A DNA stretch of 64,000 nt, from contig NC_133537.1 of NCBI RefSeq assembly GCF_048544455.1, positions 75,030,166 through 75,094,165 of the forward strand, written 5' to 3'. The notes under the pieces are model-generated. The model was not told the origin of the DNA. It was given only the letters and a program-made list of their open reading frames with translations, and made no database searches. The translations under genes were made by a program, and so were the position numbers. The DNA is from Silene latifolia. Its lineage: Eukaryota; Streptophyta; Magnoliopsida; Caryophyllales; Caryophyllaceae. Of this stretch, positions 10,179 to 21,450 are shown piece after piece (the first letter of the stretch is position 1; each line of letters starts with the position of its first letter).

Positions 10179-13100
10179 ACCGTGTGGAAGCTGAGGCTCA
10201 CCCAGATGTTCTTACTGGTACATTTCTTGCTAATTCTACTCCTGCATTCGTAATTTTTGATACTGGTGCTTCTTTATCATTTATTTCAACATCGTTCGTT
10301 AGTAAGACTCAACTCATTCCTAGTGCTCCTATTACCACTACTATATCTCTCCCCACGGGAGAAATTATACCATGTTCAACAGTCTTTCGTGATGTTCCCA
10401 TATCTATTGGTGGAACCAACTTTCCAGCTGACCTTATAAGTTTTAAACTCTCTGGATTCGATATTATCCTCGGTATGGATTGGTTAGCAAGGTTTGATGC
10501 AAAGTTTGTATGTCATGACCAAAAGATCATTCTCAAAAGTCCTTTAGGAACGAGGGTTTCATATAAGAGCATCTCGACTAAACCCGGGATTAAATGGGTG
10601 TCCGCATTAAAAATGGAGAACTTGAGGAGAAAAGGGTACAAATTATACTTATGTAGTATTCGGGATGTCACTATGGAGGTTAAGATTGATGATATTCCAA
10701 TTGTTCGAGAATACACCGACGTGTTTCCAGAGGATCTTCCAGGTGTCCCACCAGAACGTGATATTGAGTTTAATATTGATCTTCTCCCTGGTGCCGGACC
10801 GATCTCAAAGGCTCCTTATCGCATGGCTCCCGCCGAGATGCAAGAATTAAAGAAGCAGCTAGATGACTTGATTGAGAAAGGATTTATTCGCCCAAGTGTA
10901 TCGCCTTGGGGGGCTCCGGTATTGTTTGTAAGAAAGAAGGATGGGAGTATGCGATTGTGCAATGATTACAGAGAGCTACACAAGGTGACGATCAAGAACC
11001 GTTACCCTCTCCCAAGAATCGAGGATCTATTTGATCAACTGAAGGGAGCAAGTATGTTCTCGAAGATTGATTTGAGGTCGGGATACCATCAGATTCCGGT
11101 AAAGAAGGAGGATATCCCTAAAACCGCGTTTCGATCAAGGTATGGCCATTATGAATTCGTGGTGATGCCATTCGGTTTAACTAATGCCCCAGCCGTATTC
11201 ATGGATCAGATGAACAGAACCTTCCACGAGTTTTTGGATAAATGTGTAGTTGTGTTCATAGATGATATCCTGATTTATTCAAAGAATGAGGATGAACATG
11301 CACAACATCTTCGTTTGGTATTAGAGACTCTGAGGAAGCAAAAAATGGTTTGCGAAGTTTTCGAAATGCGAATTTTGGCTTAAGAAAATTGCATTTTTAG
11401 GACATGTCATTTCTGGCGAGGGCGTTAGTGTCGATCCAGCTAAAGTTCAAGCAGTAGTGGATTGGGAAAGCCCTAAGAATGTGAGTAAGATTAGAAGTTT
11501 CTTGGGTTTGGCAGGCTACTACCGTAGGTTCATTAAAGATTTTTCTAAGGTGGCAAAACCAATGACTTCTTTACTAAAGAAGGAATCAAAATTTGCGTGG
11601 TCTAGTGCCTGCGAAGAGGCGTTTCAAGAGCTGAAGAGGAGATTGACATCAGCACCAATTCTAACATTACCCGAGGAAGGCGTCGGATTTGATGTCTATA
11701 GTGACGCGGCAAAGAATGGTCTAGGTTGTGTGCTAATGCAAAATGGAAAGGTTGTGGCTTATGCGTCGAGGCAACTAAAGGAAACTGAAAAGAACTATCC
11801 GACTCATGATCTCGAGTTGGCAGCTGTAGTTTTTGCCCTTAAGATTTGGAGACACTACCTCTATGGAGTTTCATGCAACTTTTATACAGATCACAAAAGC
11901 TTAAAATACATTTTCACACAAAGGGATCTAAATGCGAGGCAAAGGAGATGGTTAGAGTTGATCAATGATTATAACCTTCAGCTACACTACCATGAAGGTA
12001 AGGCCAATGTGGTGGCTGATGCATTAAGTAGGAAGGAAAAACACACGCTAAATGTGGCTTTAGTGTTGCCTGATGAACTTTTCCGTGAATTCCAAAAGCA
12101 TGAATTTGGAAGTGGTCCGTCAAGGGAGTGCCAACTTGAGTGCCATGACAGCTGAACCTGATTTATATCATGAGATTCGAGTGAAGCAACGAGAGGATAC
12201 AATACTCGAAGGTTTGCGTGCCAAGGCTGGAGAAGCTAAGGAATTCAAGATTTGGGCAGATGGGAGTTTAAGATTTCATGGGAGATGGTGTGTTCCTAAC
12301 TGTGATGTGCTCAAAAGAATGATTATGCAAGAGGCTCATAGTACACCATACTGTTCACCCAGGTGGGGATAAGATGTATAAGGATTTGAAGAAATTCTTT
12401 TGGTGGCCTAATATGAAAAGAGAGATAGCCGATTTTGTGGCCAAATGCCTCACTTGTCAAAAGGTGAAATTTGAGCATCAAAGACCCAGTGGTCTTTTGC
12501 AGCCGTTGGAAATACCGGTGTGGAATTGGGATTCAATTTCCATGGACTTTGTAATGGGCTTGCCAAGGACGCCGACAGGAAAGAATGCCATTTGGGTTGT
12601 GGTTGATCGGTTGACTAAAGTAGCTCATTTCATTCCGATGAAAGAAACGTGGAGTTTGGATGAGATGGCGATGGCATACCAAAGAGAAGTTATTAGATTA
12701 CATGGTGTTTCGAAAGATATAGTTTCCGATCGTGATGACCCACGATTTTGTTCGTATTTTTGGAGGAAACTTCAAGAGGCGTTGGGTAGTAAGCTAAAGT
12801 TGAGTACGGCATTTCATGCCGCTACAGATGGATAGACGGAGCGTACTATTCAAACGTTAGAGGATATGCTTCGAGCTTGTGCATTAGAGTTTCAAGCCAG
12901 TTGGGAGAAAAGTCTCCCCTTGGTTGAGTTCTCTTACAACAACAGTTTCACTCTAGCATTAAGATGGCGCCATTTGAGGCTTTATATGGGAGAAAATGTC
13001 GAAGCCCATTGTGTAGGGATGATATAAGTGAAGCTGCGGTTCTCGGACCCGAAATGATTCAAGAATCCATTGAGCAAGTTAAGCTAATTCGGGAAAAGTT

Positions 13101-13644
13101 GAAAGCGGCTCAGGACCGACAAAAGTCGTATGCCGACTTGCGTCGAAAGCCGATTGAGTACCAAGTTGGAGACAAGGTATTCTTAAAAGTGTCACCTATG
13201 AAAGGCGTGAAGAGATTTGGTATTAAGGGCAAGTTGAGCCCAAAGTTTGTTGGGACTTATGAGGTACTTGAGCGGATTGGAGAGGTGGCTTATAAGTTAG
13301 CGTTACCCCCAAATTTATCTAAGGTTCATAATGTCTTTCATGTGTCTCAATTAAGGAGGTATCGTAGTGACCCCTCCCACGTACTTCAGTCAGATGTGGT
13401 CGAGGTGGAACCAAACCTCACTTATGAGAAGCAACCAGTACGTATCCTAGATAGGAAAGATAAGACCCTAAGGAATAAGGTCGTTCCACTAGTAAAGGTT
13501 TTGTGGCGCATCCAAAAGTTTGAAGAGGCTACATGGGAAACTGAAGCATCTATGCGGGAGAGATATCCACAACTATTCGATTTGGGTAACCCTTCTATTT
13601 CAAGTTTCGAGGACGAAACTTTTCTTAAGGGGGTAGGGTTGTAA
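10175..13644 (+). pseudogene. T1 pol: protease, RT, RNase H, integrase, chromodomain
   Basis: Protease: [12 protein letters not shown], with [12 protein letters not shown] downstream. Reverse transcriptase: [29 protein letters not shown] and the catalytic [10 protein letters not shown] near 11258. RNase [14 protein letters not shown] and [12 protein letters not shown]. Integrase: zinc segment ending CLTCQKVK, then MDFVMGLP and VSDRD. C-terminal segment at 13420-13580 (VKVLWRIQKFEEATWE) resembles a chromodomain. Lesions: an extra base near 11347, a frameshift near 12115, a two-base loss near 12350, a TAG at about 12833 just after the ATDG motif, an extra codon in SDRDDPRF, and a one-base loss near 12943. 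The terminal TAA (13642-13644) lies in the first bases of the 3' LTR. No functional polyprotein can be made. Confidence 0.92.
13627..13638 (+). other. T1 polypurine tract
   Basis: AAGGGGGTAGGG, one base before the 3' LTR. It primes plus-strand synthesis and here is also read as the last codons of pol. Confidence 0.9.
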
Positions 13645-16600
13645 CACCCCGCAATTTCCAAGTCATCCTAAATAATAAAACTCATATTTTTAAATAATAA
13701 GAATGATTCACAATAAAATTTTATCCTTTAAAATCTATTATTTTTCGACAATGATATCCAAATACCCATCCTAAACTTACACTCCTTATGCCGACGAATA
13801 ACTTCTTCGTCGTTGATGCTAATTTTATGATATTTTAAGAACAGATTTAGCTCTTGATCATAAAATGAAAGTTGTAGATATTTCTTTTAACTTTTCAACG
13901 CCACCGAAAACACCTCAATCGGAGTTATGTAGAGGAAATTATGCCCGAAATACGAAAGGCTGTCGCAGAAATCCGCGAACAAAACCCACCCTCGTTATTC
14001 CTCTTTTCACCTTGAATTATCATTTGCCTCATCACCTAGGCACATGGCAAGTTGACAACTTGTTTTTTTTTCCTTGGAGCCCAAGGCCTACCCTCATAGG
14101 CATGTGACTACTTTACTTAAAGTAATAGCCTAAGGTTTAGCCTTAATCATTCCCCTAACCTATTCCTTTTCAGCCTCCTACTCATCTATAACTTACACAA
14201 CACAATTTGCACCCACAAATCTCTCCTCTTTGCCGTGAGCTTCTACCCCAATTCTCTACATTTTATTTCTTCCATTCTAACATCTCTTTCATCTTATTCC
14301 TTAGTAAGTGTAAGTGATTATTTAGTTCCCATCCTTTTATTAGTTTTTTTTAGAGTAGTATTTAATTAATTGTTTTTCATTCTTATGTTTGTTCAAGAAG
14401 GTGATCAAGAGACATTGGTTGAGGGAAATCATTTGGGTTGATCTTATAACACTATCCTTCTTATTTACTAATCTTAATCTCTATCAAGGTAACTGGGTTT
14501 TCTCCTTTTCATGATTTTTGAATTTCAAGTGCTTTTATGAGGTTATAATAAGATTGATAATATATATGATGTTTAAGATCATGGAAATATATGAGATTCA
14601 TGATTTATATAATAAATAGTAGTTTTCAATATTTTTGTGATGAATATATACTTATTTAAATGTTTTCTATGATTTATTTGTATTTTTATGTGATTTAACA
14701 ATCTAATCAATATGTAAAATATATGGATGATTATAGAAATTTTATTTTTGATTATATTCTGATTTATTATCATTATTTATGAGTTTGCATGTGATTATTT
14801 TAGTTTTATAACTATCATATGTTTATTTGTTGTTATTTGATATTTAATCACGGTTTTATGTGATAATCGTCTAATAAATATATAAAACATAAAATAATTT
14901 CGAAAAATTTACTTCCTTAATTTTATTCTGCCCTATTATAATTTATATAATATTTAAATTGATGATTTTATTTTTATAATTATTATTGCTCTTATTTAAT
15001 ATATATTCGTGTTTTATGCAATTAATCTCAAGTAAATATGTAAAATATTTATATAAATGTTAAAATTAAATGTTTTATCATAATATGACTTGTTTTAGTG
15101 TATTAAAGTTTTTCATGTCCATTTTGTAATTTTTTATAATCACTTTTGAATTTTATAACTAATTAGTCCATAAATAAGGTTTAATTGTGTTAGAATAATA
15201 AATAAATATAAATAAAATATTTACAATTTATTTTTATGCATATTCTGTCCTATACTTATGAAAAATAAATTATTAATAATCGTGACACAATTTGCTTAAT
15301 TATTTATTTATTTTTTTTGCATGAAATCGCCTATTAAATGCTATTTTAAGTTAAATATATGAAATGAGGTTAAATAATTTATTAGGTACTGTTTTTATTG
15401 AATTCATAGCTCCTCAAAATGTCTAGTAATTTTGCATGGGCAGAATATAACTTTTGTTTAATTGTTTAGAATTAATAGGTGTTTAATTATTTGAATTAAT
15501 AAATGTTTATTAAGGAAATAACTAATAATATATTTGATGTTACCATGTCTTGTGAATATATTCTCCATAAAGATGTTTATAATGTGAGATTACAATAATG
15601 TATATGTTAAGAATTGATTGTCACTTCTACAATGCAAAATGTCATGTATATGCTTTTTGTGATATTGCCTTTCGTAAATTATATATTGACATGAGTGTCT
15701 CTTGTTTTATATTGGAAAAGTTGAACTTATACTCTAGCTTTGAAGACCATTATTGAATTTCAATTGATATTATTTATTGCTCAGTTATGAGCATTTTGGC
15801 ATGTTAACATGAGGTTAATCATGGTGCACATTTGTTATCTTTTGGACCTTGTTCCATTTTATATATGGTTTAGCTAGAGTATAAGATATCGAGTAGATTT
15901 CAGGTTATTGGTCTACTTGAGAAGAGCAATACCAAACTGGGTAGGTTTCAGGTTATTGGCCTACCTAGTACCCTGGCATGGTTTCAGGTTATTGGCCTGC
16001 TATGGGTTGACCGTCCTTTTTGGATACTCTTATGAGTCTATGGATATGTCGTTTGGGGGTCAAGGGTCCGCACTTTTACGCCTTGACTGGTTAAGGGTCC
16101 GCACATTTACGCCTTAACTAGACATAATGTCCCTCGAGAGTCTGGCCAGTCTTAGACACGGGTTCACGGTTACGTGTCCTGCCGTAGGGTTATTTTGGTG
16201 TAAGGTTATTGACACCAAGGTTTAGGGTTTCAGGTTATTGGCCCTAGACGGTGCTCGTTCTTGTCTCGTGTTATTCTATGTATTTATGGTCCAAGATTTG
16301 GATGTGTTTACCACTCGTATATTATCATTACTCATTTCATATGTCATTCGGGTAAATTGGTGTTATTTCTCTTTCATTATCACCACCTTCTTTTACAGTA
16401 TTTCATATAATCATGTAAGTGACATGAAACTTGTAAGTTGTTACATATTTTAATTAATCATGTGGTATCATTATTACTCACTTATTTGTGATTATATACC
16501 TTGATATTTATTTTCCATGAAGTTCACATGTTTTCATATTTTGAATGGATTATATGTTGTCTCTTATTATTTGCTCATAATTGTGTCTTGAATTTTTTTA

Positions 16601-16929
16601 AGACATGGCTGGGAGGACTCCTAGTTACTCCCCACTGACGGTGGTTGTTGATATTTTTTTTCAGGTTGATGTGCTTCTTGGTCATGGATAAGTTTTGAGA
16701 GAGATATAATAAATAATAGTTATGATGTTTAGTAATCGAACCTTGTTGTTTTATTTTGGACGGGTTTTTCATTCCCGAGAGTAGTTGTATGCGTAGTTAA
16801 CTATTACTTTATATATTTCGGTAGCACCCGGATTTATCGTCATGGTGTTTCCGCCACCATGGACTTTTATTAATATAAAATGCAATATTTATCTAGCTTA
16901 TTTGTATTATTAAATCCGGGGTTGTTACA
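13640..16929 (+). repeat. T1 3' LTR (about 3290 bp)
   Basis: Near-identical copy of 5676-8964 with scattered substitutions, denser in the first 350 bp (about nine differences counted by eye) than later. Same termini and the same four TTTCAGGTTATTGG copies (about 15898-16243). Non-coding. Confidence 0.95.
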
Positions 16930-16934
16930 AGTTT
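16930..16934 (+). repeat. T1 target-site duplication, right copy
   Basis: AGTTT, exact match to 5671-5675. Confidence 0.95.
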
Positions 16935-17291
16935 AACATGTTAACAAGGTTGTCAATCATATTAACAAAGCAAAACATAATGAATAAATGAAGATGATTA
17001 ACAATAATTAAAAAGGGATTAAGAGAGTTATACCTAATGATGATTCCAAAATAATAAAGCAAAGAATAAAAGAAGTACTTGATGATTGATGGAAGGTTGT
17101 AAATCTCCCAATAAACCCAAATAATCTTCAATTACCCAAAATAAAAGATGAACAAAAGAGAAATTAAGGAAATGAGATTTGTATTAATAGTTGATTAGAA
17201 GTTGATTACAAGATTAAGAAGGGATTAGAATGATATAAACTACACTAAAGATTCATAAGAAGAACATGATCATCTAATTAGACTAATGGGG

Positions 17292-17299
17292 TATTTATA
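17292..17299 (-). promoter_or_regulatory. A1 LTR TATA box
   Basis: TATAAATA on the minus strand within the LTR, downstream of the GACGAGCG array. Expected position for the U3/R promoter; transcription start not determinable here. Confidence 0.5.
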
Positions 17300-17487
17300 G
17301 TGGGGATTAGGTGCATAAATTAGGGTTTACTAAGGGCTTAAATGACGATTAAGTCCTTGACGAATCGCTCCTCTCAGAAAAGATGTGGTTCTCCTTTTTG
17401 CTAGTCTTCCAAAAATATGCGCATCTTCAATGGAGGGAAGAAGAGGACGTGTTATCCTGTAACACAATTCGAGCATCCAAGGGTCGG

Positions 17488-17590
17488 GACGGGCGGATTC
17501 TCAGGTGGCTGGACGAGCGGCCTTCAAGCTTGGACGCTCGGATTCTGGCAGTTTTGGACGGGCGTCCCGATGATTAAGACGCTCGGATCT
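17488..17590. repeat. A1 LTR array of GACGAGCG/GACGCTCG motifs
   Basis: Five copies at about 17488 (GACGGGCGGATTC), 17512 (GACGAGCGG), 17533 (GACGCTCGGATTC), 17557 (GACGGGCGTCCC) and 17578 (GACGCTCGGAT), with steps of 24, 21, 24 and 21 bp. Same motif family as the internal array at 1336-1655. Confidence 0.8.
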
Positions 17591-17937
17591 TGTCCCAGCC
17601 TTCCTTTTTTTTCTTTTCTTCTTTCTTCTTCCAAAAATCCTCCGGGATCTTGTCGGAGATGCAATTATTTCTTCATCATTGCCCATCTACTACAATATGT
17701 ACAAAGGCCTTCTAGTCTTGTCTTCTCTTCGATGCTTGGTCATTAGATTCGATCAATTTAGCTCTATTTTGCCATGACAATGCAAGGTTTGCACTCCTCT
17801 CCTACCAAGGAAACAAAACCTCAAAGAATATGCAAAACAAAGGACTAAAGATAGTAAATGACCCAAATATGCACTAAAAAGCATAGGAACGAGGCTAATT
17901 CGGGGACTAAATATGCTCAAATATTAGTCACATCACT

Positions 17938-18830
17938 TGCTTTATGGTCGGAATGACGCGAGCAACTTAAACTCCCATGAGGTGATGCTCTTGATGTCCT
18001 ATCTCAACCCCCTTCGGGAGAAGCACTTCTACTAGAGCGCTCCTTGTGTGGTGTGTGGTAGTTTGGCATTGCTGGTTCACTCCAAGAACCACTATCTTAG
18101 TTGTGGGGCCATTGTGACCCGCTTGGCTTAGCGTTTGACCGACTTTGAGGCCACGACTGAGTCTACTTCTGCCATGTTTGAGACTACCCCAACCATAGAT
18201 GAGGCTTACTTGCGCCATGTGAAGTGGCTGAGGAGGTTAGATGATGGGTCCTTGGCATGGAGAGTAAAGGGAACTAGGTGGATGGTTTTGCCTGACGCTG
18301 AGAACCTACCGGTGATCGATCACTTGTGGGAGTATGACCCCAGGAGTGGGGAACCTGAGCCCCAGCCACAATTTTACATTATCTCTCATGAGATCCTCTT
18401 GGACTTACCCGAGCCGATCATAGCTTCTGGTAAGCAGAAGACTGCCCCGACCCCTCGTGAGCATCGTGGAGTGAGGACAACTAGAGAGGTGGAGACCGAG
18501 CCTTCTTACACCCCAACAAGCTTCTACCCTCATCAGTATCCATCCTATCCTACGGTCCATGATCCTAGGATGCAGACTAGTGAGCTTTCGGAGAGGATAT
18601 CCACCACCTTAGTGCTAAGGAACATGCACGAGATGGCACATCTGCAAAATATGAGGACCGGTTTTGCTCAGCCAGCATGATAGATTGGAGTAGGAAATGA
18701 TAGCGGGGTGTTCCACAGCTACGGGGTGGACCGCACTACTTGGAGAGCTCCGAAAGACCGTGAGTATGGTTGCCTCGCAGAGCCGTGGGGAGCCAACTAT
18801 GGTAGTCACTTGGATGATGCAGGGAGATAG
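17938..18830 (+). pseudogene. A2 ATHILA-type ORF (nonsense-mutated)
   Basis: A single frame runs from 17940 to about 18830 with TAG codons near 18019 and 18127, a TGA at 18678-18680, and a TAG straight after. Readable segments are YGRNDASNLNSHEVMLLMSYL, LVHSKNHYLSCGAIVTRLA, TIDEAYLRHVKWLRRLDDGS and, past the TGA, SGVFHSYGVDRTTWRAP and EPWGANYGSHLDDAG. It matches the A1 ATHILA ORF in order and spacing (RND, GAIVTRLA/GGLVTHLA, KW). The longest uninterrupted piece is 182 codons from 18135. Function unknown; A1 inserted at its 5' side. Confidence 0.65.
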
Positions 18831-19964
18831 GTTGGTACGGTGGTGACTATGTAGCTGGAGCATATCATGGTGTAGGGACTTTAGGCATAAGCGGCGAAGT
18901 AGACATGGATGAGAATGTGGGTGTCGATTCTTGAGGTCCGTTTTCTTTTATGTTGTTTGATTGTTAGATGTTTTTGGAGCATTTCTTATAATTCTTGGAT
19001 ATTTGGATTTATTTGGATAACAGTAATCGAGCCATAAGGCCAATACTTTGTTTCTTTCCTTATAATGATAAATGGTTGAAACTCCATTTGGCAGGTAGAA
19101 GTTTACAATTTCATGTTGCTAGTTGAAACTCGTTTGGCTGGTACTCAACCGATTACTCTGGGTTTGGGTGATGTTTTGATTCGTAGTCTGTGGTTTGGTT
19201 GAATGCATTATTAAATTTTGGTATACGTGTCTTGATGAGGTTCTTAGTATAAATGTGTAAGTGGTATGGTATTCGTGTAACGAATGTTCATTTGGGTTGG
19301 AATTGAGATGGATATGATATGCGATTTAGCATGGATGGAAGCACGGTAATCATATGGTACTAGTTGGTGGCGTGCATTGCATACGTCTTTTCTAATATTT
19401 GTGATGTTCAAGTTTTTTTTCACCTTTTACAAGTATGGCTACATTATGTCTGTTTCATGCCTGCCCTTGTTGTTAGAAAAGGTGACAATTACTTCTGTAA
19501 TTGTTGTGTTCATATATATATATATACCTTACTCCTATAGTTGGGGGCGAACTTCGGGGACGAAGTTTCTTTTTAGAGGGGTAGATAACATCCTGGCAAA
19601 AGAATTTGCAAAACTCGCAAAACTTCTTTAAATGGTTGCTTTTAATTCTGTAAACTGTTGTCCTAATGACTTTTAATCGGTCCTATTTAAACTATCTTAA
19701 TGTCATCAGTTCTATTTTTCTAAACAGTTTAGTGGTTGTGCATGATAATAATGTAGTTATTTCAGAGTTGTTACCATCAGATCATGGTAACTGGTGGTGT
19801 TAGACATGCAATAATAGTAACCTGATAGGTTATACGTTGGCATTGTTTGATGATTGCGTGAGTTTACGTGGCCTTTCATGTTGCATGTGTATTACGTGAT
19901 TCTTCTTGTTCCCTTGTTGCACTACGATTGGAGTGTGGGACGAACTTCGGTGATGAAATTCCTT
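18831..19964 (+). other. A2 3' non-coding region
   Basis: No ORF is supportable. At 19545-19580 there is a first polypurine-like segment (GAACTTCGGGGACGAAG, then TTTTTAGAGGGG) and at 19937-19982 a second one (GACGAACTTCGGTGATGAA, then TTAAGAGGG) directly before the LTR. The duplication suggests a repeated 3' end module. Confidence 0.5.
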
Positions 19965-19970
19965 TAATTT

Positions 19971-19983
19971 TAAGAGGGCAAGA
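19971..19983 (+). other. A2 polypurine tract
   Basis: Purine run AAGAGGGCAAGA within this interval, directly before the LTR start TGTAATACCCGTCC at 19985. Confidence 0.65.
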
Positions 19984-20086
19984 CTGTAATACCCGTCCTG
20001 TTAACAACCCGTTAACTGACCTGTTGACCATGGGAGGCCTTTGGTGTTGGACATAAGGGGAGACTACGCTGTCATCGTTTTGCGAT

Positions 20087-20177
20087 ACTCGACCTAGTAG
20101 AGGTCACTCGGCTGAGTAGCTTGGGTACTCGACCGAGTGCGGCGTACTCGGCCGAGTATGTACATACTCGATCGAGT
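20087..20177. promoter_or_regulatory. A2 LTR array of ACTCG-N2-CGAGT dyads
   Basis: Five sites start at 20087, 20106, 20127, 20146 and 20166 (steps 19, 21, 19, 20). Forms are ACTCGACCTAGT, ACTCGGCTGAGT, ACTCGACCGAGT, ACTCGGCCGAGT and ACTCGATCGAGT. The last site ends 23 bp upstream of TATAAAA. Position and phasing suggest a U3 control element. Confidence 0.8.
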
Positions 20178-20199
20178 ATCTCATCTGACAACATGTTAT

Positions 20200-20206
20200 T
20201 ATAAAA
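20200..20206 (+). promoter_or_regulatory. A2 LTR TATA box
   Basis: TATAAAA directly downstream of the dyad array. A pyrimidine-rich CTCTCTCTCCCTCCC leader follows at about 20268. Confidence 0.7.
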
Positions 20207-20495
20207 CGCGATGACCCAAACATAAATAATATCGACAGTTCGTTTTATCATTTCTAAAACCTAAACTCTCTCTCCCTCCCTCCCAATTCTCTCATCTCCC
20301 TCTACACCCCTTGGGTAGCTTTGAACACCAATCCAGGAAGGGAGGCGGTCTATTCATGAGGTCATCGAGTCGGGTTTGTCGCCGTCATCGGCATCGGTTA
20401 TTCTTCAAAGGTGAGTTTTTGATTAATTGTCTATTTTGTAGTAGTTCATGAGTAGTTTAATGGTAAGGTATGATTGTTGTTGTAGGATACGATAT

Positions 20496-20511
20496 CACTA
20501 CGCCAAATAAG
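20496..20511 (+). repeat. CACTA left terminal inverted repeat
   Basis: CACTACGCCAAATAAG. The three bases before it, TAT (20493-20495), are the candidate 3-bp target duplication. Confidence 0.85.
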
Positions 20512-21040
20512 ACCTTCAATAACGGTCAAATAATGCAATTACCGTTATTAATTAGAAACACGGAACCGTTATTGCAACGACTGTTGTTAAATATATACCC
20601 CAGTTGTATACAAAGACACGACCGTTATATAACATCAATAACGGATCTATAATACCGTTATCACAACTCAAGAACCGTTATAAAACTGTTGTTAAATATG
20701 TTTATGGAAACGGTTTCAAACCCGTAGTCATCGTTTACTCTTGACAACGGTTTAGTTGTTCCAAAACCGTTGTTAAATATTATATATAATAACGGTTCAT
20801 TTCGTTATCTTATTTAATTAAATGTCAAATGCTAAACCGTTGTTATATTTATCAGTTGATGAAACTTTGACAACGGTTCTTATTAAATAAACCATTTTTA
20901 ACATTTTGAACTCGACAACGGTTATTGTTCGTTATCATATATTTTTGGCGGTTTGAATGGGAGGGAAAAGATGTCAACGGTTATTTATCTAAATAAAACT
21001 AATGTCAAATAATTGTTTGCAACGGGTTGTTTTTAACCGT
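20512..21040. repeat. CACTA left subterminal motif cluster
   Basis: Roughly twenty copies, in both orientations, of AACGGT/ACCGTT within contexts such as ACAACGGTT and AACCGTTGTTA. In En/Spm elements subterminal motif clusters bind the element's own TNPA-type protein; that role here is inferred from position. Confidence 0.8.
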
Positions 21041-21334
21041 TATCGTTTTTAATTTTTTTTTTTTTTAAAAAAATGATTTTAGCTTGTTTCTAGCATTTCT
21101 TTGAAATGCTATTTTTCAAAGCGTTTGTAGCAAATGTGGTGGGATGCTATTTTTCATTTCTTTGTTAAAAATAGCATTCCAAAGAATTTGCACTAATCGC
21201 AAAAATTCAATCCTGCATTAAAATATTACACCCCGTGATCAATTAAACCCAGTTTTAAAACAGTACAAACATGATGATCAAAAGCCAAAACACAACTTCC
21301 TCAAAAAAACAAAATAAGCCAACACACAATGGCT

Positions 21335-21338
<4 letters not shown>

Positions 21339-21428
<90 letters not shown>
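21339..21428. repeat. (AC)n microsatellite, about 45 units
   Basis: Pure dinucleotide run. The Val-Cys repeats in its translations are meaningless. It lies just downstream of the Ulp1 gene stop in the CACTA element. Confidence 0.98.
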
Positions 21429-21430
<2 letters not shown>

Positions 21431-21450
21431 GTACATAAAGCATGAGCAAA

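Larger units (their letters stand above)
5676..16929 (+). mobile_element. T1: complete Tekay-type Ty3 chromovirus
   Basis: The order is 5' LTR 5676-8964, initiator-Met primer site, gag, protease, reverse transcriptase, RNase H, integrase with a C-terminal chromodomain-like segment, polypurine tract and 3' LTR 13640-16929, flanked by AGTTT on both sides. Very long LTRs, an initiator-Met primer site and a chromodomain after integrase place it in the Tekay/Del chromovirus clade. LTRs begin TGTAACACC and end GTTGTTACA. By eye they differ by only one to three percent, so insertion was recent, yet pol carries about five disabling lesions. It is inserted in the A1 LTR. Confidence 0.95.
1..17932 (-). 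mobile_element. A1: Athila-lineage Ty3 element, pol-deleted, split by T1
   Basis: Read on the minus strand the order is 5' LTR (17932 down to 4943, interrupted by T1), a tRNA-Asp-like primer site at 4919-4938, gag, aspartic protease, a non-coding stretch with a motif array, then an ATHILA-type ORF that runs off the left edge. Gag and the env-position ORF are typical of the Athila lineage. No reverse transcriptase, RNase H or integrase motif can be read between the protease (about 2300) and the ATHILA ORF (984), so the element is non-autonomous. The 3' LTR lies outside the window. The right boundary is set by the LTR terminus ending in CA at 17932, followed by candidate duplication TCACT (17933-17937) whose partner is off-window. 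All coding parts carry stops or frameshifts. Confidence 0.85.
16935..17932 (-). repeat. A1 5' LTR, outer part
   Basis: Continuation of the A1 LTR after T1; with 4943-5675 it totals about 1.73 kb. On the minus strand the LTR begins TGTGACTAATATTTGAGCA at 17932. It holds a motif array at 17488-17590 and, about 190 bp downstream of it in minus-strand sense, a TATAAATA box. Open frames at 17383-17746 are spurious. Confidence 0.75.
17938..20495 (+). mobile_element. A2: 3' part of an Athila-like Ty3 element
   Basis: A plus-strand ATHILA-type ORF (17938-18830), about 1.1 kb of non-coding DNA, a polypurine tract and the start of a 3' LTR at 19985. The upstream part is separated by A1, whose insertion point falls inside the ORF. 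The LTR is truncated at 20495 by the CACTA element. Lineage is inferred from the env-position ORF only, since no gag or pol of A2 is in the window. Confidence 0.65.
19985..20495 (+). repeat. A2 3' LTR, truncated by CACTA insertion
   Basis: Begins TGTAATACCCG. Contains five ACTCG..CGAGT dyads (20087-20177) and a TATA box at 20200. The start is typical of Ty3 LTRs (TGTAAYAC). The remainder was displaced by the CACTA element and not found in the window. Confidence 0.75.

Noticed and set aside
10165..10180. ATGA gag/pol overlap of T1 as a designed reinitiation site
   Set aside because: Relatives usually have one gag-pol frame and a 1-bp indel explains the overlap; cannot be decided from one copy.
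17383..17746. Open frames of 64-109 codons in the A1 LTR
   Set aside because: They coincide with the GACGAGCG array and LTR sequence, with no domain and no homologous frame elsewhere.
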